The position numbers were made by a program, and so were the translations under genes. From the NCBI GenBank assembly GCA_900088475.1, contig FLMG01003260.1:1-16205 (forward strand): a stretch of DNA of 16,205 nucleotides. The letters run 5' to 3'. Position 1 is the first letter of the stretch. Each line of letters starts with the position of its first letter. The notes under the pieces are model-generated. The model was not told the origin of the DNA and made no database searches. It saw nothing but the letters and a program-made list of their open reading frames with translations. Shown piece after piece: positions 10,553 through 16,205 of the stretch. The stretch comes from Hyphochytrium catenoides (Eukaryota > Sar > Hyphochytriomycetes > Hyphochytriales > Hyphochytriaceae).

Positions 10553-11571
10553 CTCCGAAACCCATTAAAGTCGTCGCTGCAAAGGCATTGGCTCTAATAA
10601 AGGGACGAAATCCGTCCAAGCTGCTGTCATAGCAGATTGGCTCGTCCTCTGAAGAAGCAGAACAAGAGGAATGGGCATGCCTATCGCTCTTGATGTCCGA
10701 TGAAACCCATGGATGGAATACTGGCAGCGCTGCTCCTAGTACAAATTCTTGTAAGGCGATAACCCTATCGGCCTGCGAAGTGTGAAGTCTAATCTGCAGT
10801 TGACATTTCTGCAGATTTCTCTGATCAGTGAACACGGAATATGGAGATCGCCGCGTCTCGCCGAATCACAATAATCTAAGGGCCACGATGACCGCACTTT
10901 AGGTGCGCGTTTGATGGTCAAACCTCCCATAGCACTGCTGTACTAGAGTAGAAGAGCGCCACAGTTACGCACAATAGATCACATATGCCAAACTAAGTAT
11001 ATGATTATCACCTGGTAACTAGTTCTATTGAAGTGTTACGCTAGTAGCCGCTAACGTCCCGTCTGCTGGCCAAGAACGATTGGAGAAGGAAGGACCATCA
11101 AAGAACCAAGAAGCAGTCACAAGTTGATTCCTAAACCTCACACAGATGGACCTGGCGCCCAGATAGGTATATATGTATGACTTATCAAACTCAGTCACTG
11201 ACTCACCTGACCCTTTGCATCTGTTGGTGATGGCTCTGATCTTTCCTGCACTGTCGGTGACAGATGATTGATGAAGACGAGAGCTCGGTTTGTTGGTTCT
11301 TGGAGCGCAGTGTCGGCGCTCCTGAACGCCTCTCGCTCCCCTTCTTTTCACCCTTCTGATGACTGCTAGTCCCTGCCGTGTCTCCATCCAACCGTCTTTA
11401 TTGCATTACCGCTTCGGAGCAGCTGGTAAACGGGCCATTTGACCAGCACTATCGAGCGCTGGTCTTTCCGGGGACGGTAGCTGGTGTGTTCCGAACGGTA
11501 GCTGGGTGGTCGCGCGAGCGAGAAAGAAAGGGCAAGGATAGACAGTAGACTTGCAGGGGTCGGCCGGAGAG
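10553..11571. promoter_or_regulatory. Divergent promoter region between BRE1-type and importin genes
   Basis: About 1 kb separates the two divergent start codons, so it should contain both promoters and 5' untranslated regions. No gene is called here. A TATA-like stretch (TATATATG) lies near 11168-11175, about 400 bases from the importin ATG, and its role is unknown. Two minus-strand open frames are present: 10865-10545 without an early ATG, and 11387-11025 with an ATG. Neither resembles a known family. The strong donor-like site CAG/GTGAGT at 11207/11206 on the minus strand could end an untranslated first exon of the BRE1-type gene. Placement of transcription starts is inference. Confidence 0.5.
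11422..11505. repeat. Cluster of GCTGGT-like hexamers upstream of importin start
   Basis: GCTGGT occurs at 11422-11427, 11458-11463 and 11480-11485, and its reverse complement ACCAGC at 11442-11447. A variant, GCTGGG, lies at 11501-11506. The 11-base word ACGGTAGCTGG is repeated exactly at 11474-11484 and 11495-11505, 21 bases apart. GACCAGC (11441-11447) and GCTGGTC (11458-11464) form a 7-base inverted repeat. All lie 65-150 bases before the importin ATG, a plausible place for promoter elements. The repeats are seen directly; a regulatory role is inferred. Confidence 0.6.
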
Positions 11572-14500
11572 ATGGCGCTTGACTGCTTTCAGCTTATGCA
11601 GAGCTTGCTGTCTCCTGATAATGCGCAGAGAGGAGCAGCAGAAAGTGCGTTCGGAGAGCTAAAAAAGAACCCAGAGCAGACAGTACATAGCCTCCTGCAG
11701 GTCCTGCGTGGGCCAGCACCGGATGATGTGCGGACAATGAGTGCAGTTCTTCTAAGAAGGGTTATTCTGAAGGAAGAGTCCTCCCTCTATCCACAATGCA
11801 GTGTGGAGACTCAACGGGCGTTGCAAGCTCAGCTTCTCCAGTGCCTTGATGGTGAATCTGTACCGAGTGTTAGGCGGAAAGTGTGCGACATTGTCGGGGA
11901 GCTGGCCGCAGGTGTATTAGAAGATGAACAATGGCCGGAGCTGCTTCCCTTTATGTTCGAGAGTGTCAACTCTGCCAGTTCCATAAGAAAGGAAAACGCA
12001 CTCCGCATTTTTGGCATGATCGGTGGGTACATCGCGGGTTCAATGCAGCCACACTTTGACACCTTCAACCGCATCTTCATGGCCTGCATAATGGCCGCTG
12101 ACAGTAACGATGAGGTGAAAGTGGCGGCAGTAAGAGCTGTTGGTATGCTCCTCATCTGCCTGAACTCCACGACAGACATAAAGCACTTTCAGAGCCTTAT
12201 GCAGCCCATGATCCAGCTGGTGGGTGCTGCTCTGGGCAGGGGCGAGGAGCTAGTGGCTCAAGACTGCCTGGAGGTTCTTATAGAAGTCGCGGACGTGCAT
12301 CCTACCTTCTTCCGCCCCGCGTTGGCTGATGTTGTTCAGGCCATGCTTCAAGTTGCAGAATCCACGGATGTTGACGATGCCTGCCGACAACTCTCCCTAG
12401 AGTTTGTTCTCTGTTTGGCAGAGCGAGCTCCCTCAATGTGTCGCAAGATCCCAAACAACTTCTTCGCTGTCCGCGTCATTCCAGTTATCTTCCGCTTGAT
12501 GCTTGAGGTGGACGAGCATTGGGCAGAAAGGGAGGAAGAGGACGAATGCACGAACTTTGACGTTGGGGCCGAGGCTCTGGAGCGGTTTGTTCAGTTCATT
12601 AAAGCAAAGAGAAGCCTTCCAGTAGCCTTTGAGCTGATCAAGGAATATACGGCACAGAGCGACTGGAAGTACCGCCACGCTGGGCTTATGGCATTGACAG
12701 AGATCGTTGCCTTCTGCGATGGGGACAAAAAGCAGCTTAAAAGCATCACAGAAAGCGTCTTGCAATTCATGAAGGATGAGCACCCAAGAGTGCGCTATGC
12801 AGCGATACAGTGCGTTGGACAGCTGGCGATTGACCACAACCCACTCTTCCAGGGTCTTTTCCACGAGACCATTATACCTCAGCTCCTCTCCGTCATGCAG
12901 GACGCTTCCCATCCACGTTTACAGTCTGAGGCCATTTTGGCGCTGGTGCACTTCATTGACTCTCTTCCTGGGGAGCTCCTCGAGCCCTATCTTGAAGTGG
13001 TGCTGGGACGGCTCTTTTTGCTCTTGAGAGACGGACCACTGGTTGTGCAGGAGCAGGCTGTCACCGCCATCGCCACAGTAGCAGAGAGCGCTCGCCATCT
13101 CTTTGTCCGTTTCTATGGCACTTTCATGCCAGTACTCAAATCGGTGCTCCTACGATGCGGCGGGTCAAAGGATATCCGGCTACTGGGAGGAAAGGTGCTG
13201 GAATGTATCTCTCTTATTGGCGTCTCGGTCGGGAAAGAGCAGTTCAAGGCCGATGCCCTAGAAGTAATGGATTTTATGTTGAAGGAGCAGGTGGGAGATA
13301 TGGAGCACGATGACCCACGCCGGCTGTACATTCTAGCTGCTTTTGGACGCATTTGTACTTGCCTAGGTGCGGACTTTGCTCCTTACCTACCTATGGTCAT
13401 GCCCTCTGTGCTAGAGGCTGCTACGCAGGTAGCTGAGGTCTCGGTAAGGGAGCTGCCCGAGGAAGATGACGATGAGGATGACGGTGTAGAGCTTGTACAG
13501 GCTGGAGATAAGTTTATCTCCGTCCGGACCTCTGCCCTGGAAGACAAGGCCACGGCCTGCAAGATGATAGCATGCTTCGTACATGATTTAAAGGAAGTAT
13601 TCTTCCCTTACGTCGAGCAAGTGGCTAAAATTATGGCGCCGCTTATGACGGAGTCAGTCCACGACGACATCCGCTCCAGTGCGATCGCAGTGATGCCTGA
13701 CCTTGTCCTTTCGGTGTCAAGAGCACTCACCAATGCCCCTGATCGTGAGCCGGTGAAGCAGCTGCTAGAGTTTGCCCTAGGTCGGCTTCTTGAGGCTCTA
13801 CCTACAGAGCCGGAGATGGAACTGGTAATGACCATTATGCAGGCAATCAAGTTCTGTGTGGAGAACGCTAGCACTACGGCTGCTGCAGATGGAAAGGACA
13901 GCCATGTCCTTGGCACAGTCGTGCTCAACGAAGCACAGCTAGTGCAGCTGGTTAATGCGCTATTGCTTGTTCTAAGAGACAGTCTTCAGAGAAGGGCGGT
14001 GCGGATAGCGAAGAGAAAGGTGAGAGGCAAGCATGGCTAGAACGTCTTGCCATGCCTTTATTCTGCTTTGGAGTTTTCCTTGTGCTCCCTGTTACTCCTG
14101 CTGTTCCTGGCCTCCTTTGTGGTTTGATGCTTTCTCTGTTGCTTTCCCTCTGAACTCGGCAAAGTTGGGACTCAATTAGTCCTTCTGCTTGCTGCCCTTA
14201 CTAAGTTTCCGACTATGGTCTCACTCCCGATATCCTTTTGGATCGCGCCTTCTCCTCTAGGTCGAGGACTATGATGAGGAAGAAGAGGAGCTGGACGATC
14301 AGGCGGACGAGGAGGATAGAGAGCTGCAGTTCGTGTGGTCAGACTGCATCGGAGGGCTCGCTAAGACTCACCGCCAATTCTTCCTTCCTACCTTCAAGCA
14401 CCTTCTCCTCGAAAAGATAGTGGAGATGAGTCAGGTCTACTGCCGGCCCATCGACAGGAAGACGGCCATATTTATTATTGACGACGTGTTAGAGTACTGC

Positions 14501-15106
14501 GGTCAGGAAGCGCTGGGCTTGCTCGAGAGCTTTGCACCTATCCTTCTAGAGAGCGTCGTGGCGGACGATCCAGCCATCCGACAAGCAGCAGCGTACGGGC
14601 TCGGAGTGGCTGCAAGAGTTGGAGGGGAGCCGTTCAAAGCTTATGCCCGCGAGGCATCTGTACGGTTAGGGAGAGTTATTATGGCCCCAGATGCAAGAGA
14701 AGGCAGCAATGAGACAGCCACCGACAATGCTGTGTCAGCTCTTAGCGTTCTATGTGAGAACTACTCTGAGGTTCTCGAGACCGACAAGCTGAACAATATA
14801 TGGCTCTCATATCTCCCTCTCAGAGGAGACGTTGATGAGTCTAGAGCGGTGTCCAGCCGGCTCTGTGACCTAGTGCAGAGTGGCAACAAGTACGTGCTAG
14901 GCGAAAATGGAGAGAACGTTCCTCAGATAGTTCGGATATTCGCGGAGGTGATTGGAACAAACTTTTGTGAGGAATCCGTAAGCCAGAGGATGCTTCAGCT
15001 GCTGAAGAACCTCCAGCAAGGCGCAAGCAGAGATGTGATGAACGCGACCTGGACGGCGCTCTCTTCTGAACACCAAGTGAAGCTTCAGCAGCTGCTTGCT
15101 GCTTAA
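11572..15106 (+). CDS. IPO5: Importin-5 / karyopherin beta-3 nuclear import receptor
   Basis: Beta-karyopherin that carries ribosomal proteins, histones and other cargo through the nuclear pore and is released by Ran-GTP (family knowledge). Two exons, 11572-14019 and 14261-15106 (TAA), are joined at a phase-0 GT-AG intron of 241 bases. The product is 1,097 residues, the usual size for IPO5/Kap121. It is built of HEAT repeats throughout. Family-typical blocks are SVRRKVCDIVGELA (N-terminal), SDWKYRHAGLMAL near residue 364, DEHPRVRYAAIQCVGQLA near 402, ECISLIGVSVGKEQF, and DDPAIRQAAAYGLGVAARVG near 918. Two acidic stretches are typical of the family: EEDDDEDDG near residue 630, and VEDYDEEEEELDDQ at the start of exon 2. 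The start is the first ATG after an in-frame TAG at 11539, with G at -3 and +4. The long uninterrupted first exon contrasts with the two intron-dense neighbours. Confidence 0.97.
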
Positions 15107-15121
15107 GGGCAACTCTACCCT

Positions 15122-15262
15122 TCAGTCTTTTTCGTAAGCAACGATGAACAGGGTTGAGGGAGATTGCGATAGGCTGAAGAAGTCTATCATTTCTCCCCCA
15201 GCAGCGTCTCTGCTCTCCATAAGGATCAAAAAGGTGATGCTGAGAGTTCCCAGAGTGAAGAC
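15122..15262 (-). CDS. Probable last coding exon of an unidentified gene (partial)
   Basis: On the minus strand a good acceptor (CTCACTTGCAG at 15273-15263) opens a 46-codon frame that ends with TGA at 15124-15122. The peptide looks like a folded-protein end: strand-like FTLGTLSITFLILMESRD, then GGEMIDFFSLSQSP, then TLFIVAYEKD. The alternation of hydrophobic strands recalls the C-terminal strands of small class-I methyltransferases of the METTL21/lysine-methyltransferase group. That is a weak resemblance, not an identification. Its stop lies 15 bases from the importin stop, so the two transcripts would overlap at their 3' ends. Upstream exons could not be joined convincingly. It could be a chance open stretch. 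Confidence 0.4.
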   Translation of the reverse strand, partial: VFTLGTLSITFLILMESRDAAGGEMIDFFSLSQSPSTLFIVAYEKD

Positions 15263-16205
15263 CTGCAAGTGAGTCGAGTCAACGGCATAGGGGCAAAGGT
15301 AAAAAGAAAGAGAGAGTAGGTGGTGCCCACTTAGGTCACTGGTTCGGGCAGCATTCGTTATTTAGGTAGGAAAGGCAGAGCAGCAATGTAGAAGTAGAAG
15401 AGGATAGGAAGGGAGAAGAGATGGGGAACAGTTCGTGGTGAGGAGAGCTAGCCTACGCCTGCTTCAGTGATTGTACAAAGCGATCTCCGTCATATTATAA
15501 CCTCCGCTGAACTGCTAAATAGAGAGCAGCGTACCTTTTGTCAGTCCAATTTTAGGATATACTGAGTGAACCGTGCTGTGCATTCTTACTTCTACTAGCG
15601 CGGTCTATAAGCTATGATCTACTCCTTGCGTCGCCGGACTCAAACGCCAGCTGCTTCCAATCAAGGAACCGTTTCTCCTCTCTGAACGTTAGTCGCCTTC
15701 TTTGCTCAGCAACGGGCCTCCAACCTGCTGCAGAGCTTCCCCACTATGAGGGAGTGCAGTTTTAGTGTTGCTGGGATGATTATTGGATCAGCTAAGGAAA
15801 AGTCACGGGAGGACGGTGCCAATAGCAGCCTCACGCCCTTGAACTCAGGTTCATGAGACAAAGGAAGGGGATTCTCAGTTCAGCGGGGTTTTGGACATCA
15901 TCTGGACAATGTCCTCTCGTCAACTTCCTCCCTTTTGATGGTCTAGCCGACAAGGGCTCCAGTAACAGTGGGTAGCAGAGACTGCGCTGTAAAGCGAGAG
16001 AGGAGAGAAAGCAACAGAGACTGCATCTTTGCATTTTGGCATCTTTGCTTGTTGGATTGTAAAGAAGTACGCGTCAGGACAGGACGCAACAAGCGCCACT
16101 ATTTCTCCTCATCTCCTCAGTCTACGATGATAACCATAGTAACCTCAAGAGAAAGCAAAAGCGCAACCATGTGACTGAGTCTATAAGCTACCGGCCAACT
16201 CCCAG
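15263..16205. other. Right-hand region without a resolved gene
   Basis: If the exon at 15262-15122 is real, this region should hold its intron and earlier exons. Candidate pieces on the minus strand are a frame at about 15755-15610 (containing EEKRFLDWKQLAFESGD) and a frame starting with ATG at 16034 and ending at 15831. A strong donor-like GTAAGA lies near 15588. None of these connect to each other or to the last exon in a consistent phase, so I do not call them. A 10-base direct repeat (GCATCTTTGC) lies at 16023-16032 and 16039-16048. No RNA gene or mobile element is recognised. Confidence 0.4.

Noticed and set aside
11551-11571. Upstream TTG start for importin.
   Set aside because: The ATG at 11572 is the first ATG after an in-frame stop and matches the usual importin-5 N-terminus; TTG starts are not expected in nuclear genes.
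14841-15112. Minus-strand open frames opposite the importin 3' end.
   Set aside because: They overlap well-supported importin coding sequence in another frame and show no family features.
15346-15360. GGTTCGGGC resembles a tRNA B box.
   Set aside because: The invariant A after the GTTCG core is missing, and no A box or cloverleaf can be drawn around it.

Overview
The window is nuclear DNA from an intron-bearing eukaryote, most likely a flagellated or ciliated protist. The base composition is near balanced, every intron modelled is GT-AG, intergenic distances are about 0.5 to 1 kb, and the first gene is the dynein motor of intraflagellar transport. I cannot assign a lineage from the sequence alone. 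A stramenopile, cryptophyte, alveolate or similar group would all fit.

Layout. (1) Positions 1-5853, plus strand: the C-terminal third of a cytoplasmic dynein 2 heavy chain (DYNC2H1 type). It is cut by the left edge in the distal stalk and spread over 11 exons that join into one continuous frame of 1,337 codons. (2) Positions 5854-6392: a 3' to 3' gap with a GC-rich hairpin and no convincing gene. (3) Positions 10552-6393, minus strand: a complete BRE1/HUB-type RING E3 ubiquitin ligase. I resolved it into 15 exons and about 819 residues, almost all coiled coil, ending in a C3HC4 RING. (4) Positions 10553-11571: a divergent promoter region with a cluster of GCTGGT-like hexamers next to the importin start. 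(5) Positions 11572-15106, plus strand: a complete importin-5/karyopherin beta-3 (IPO5/Kap121/PSE1 type), 1,097 residues in two exons. (6) Positions 15262-15122, minus strand: a probable last coding exon of a further gene, converging on the importin with only 15 bases between the two stop codons. The rest of that gene, if real, is not resolved in 15263-16205.

The genes act in unrelated cell processes: retrograde intraflagellar transport, histone H2B monoubiquitination and nuclear import. Nothing suggests an operon, a mobile element, a virus or a new defence or metabolic system; this looks like ordinary core nuclear sequence. The points worth a second look concern gene architecture: competing start codons for the BRE1 gene, its run of frame-preserving exons, the hexamer cluster upstream of the importin gene, and the unidentified converging exon.
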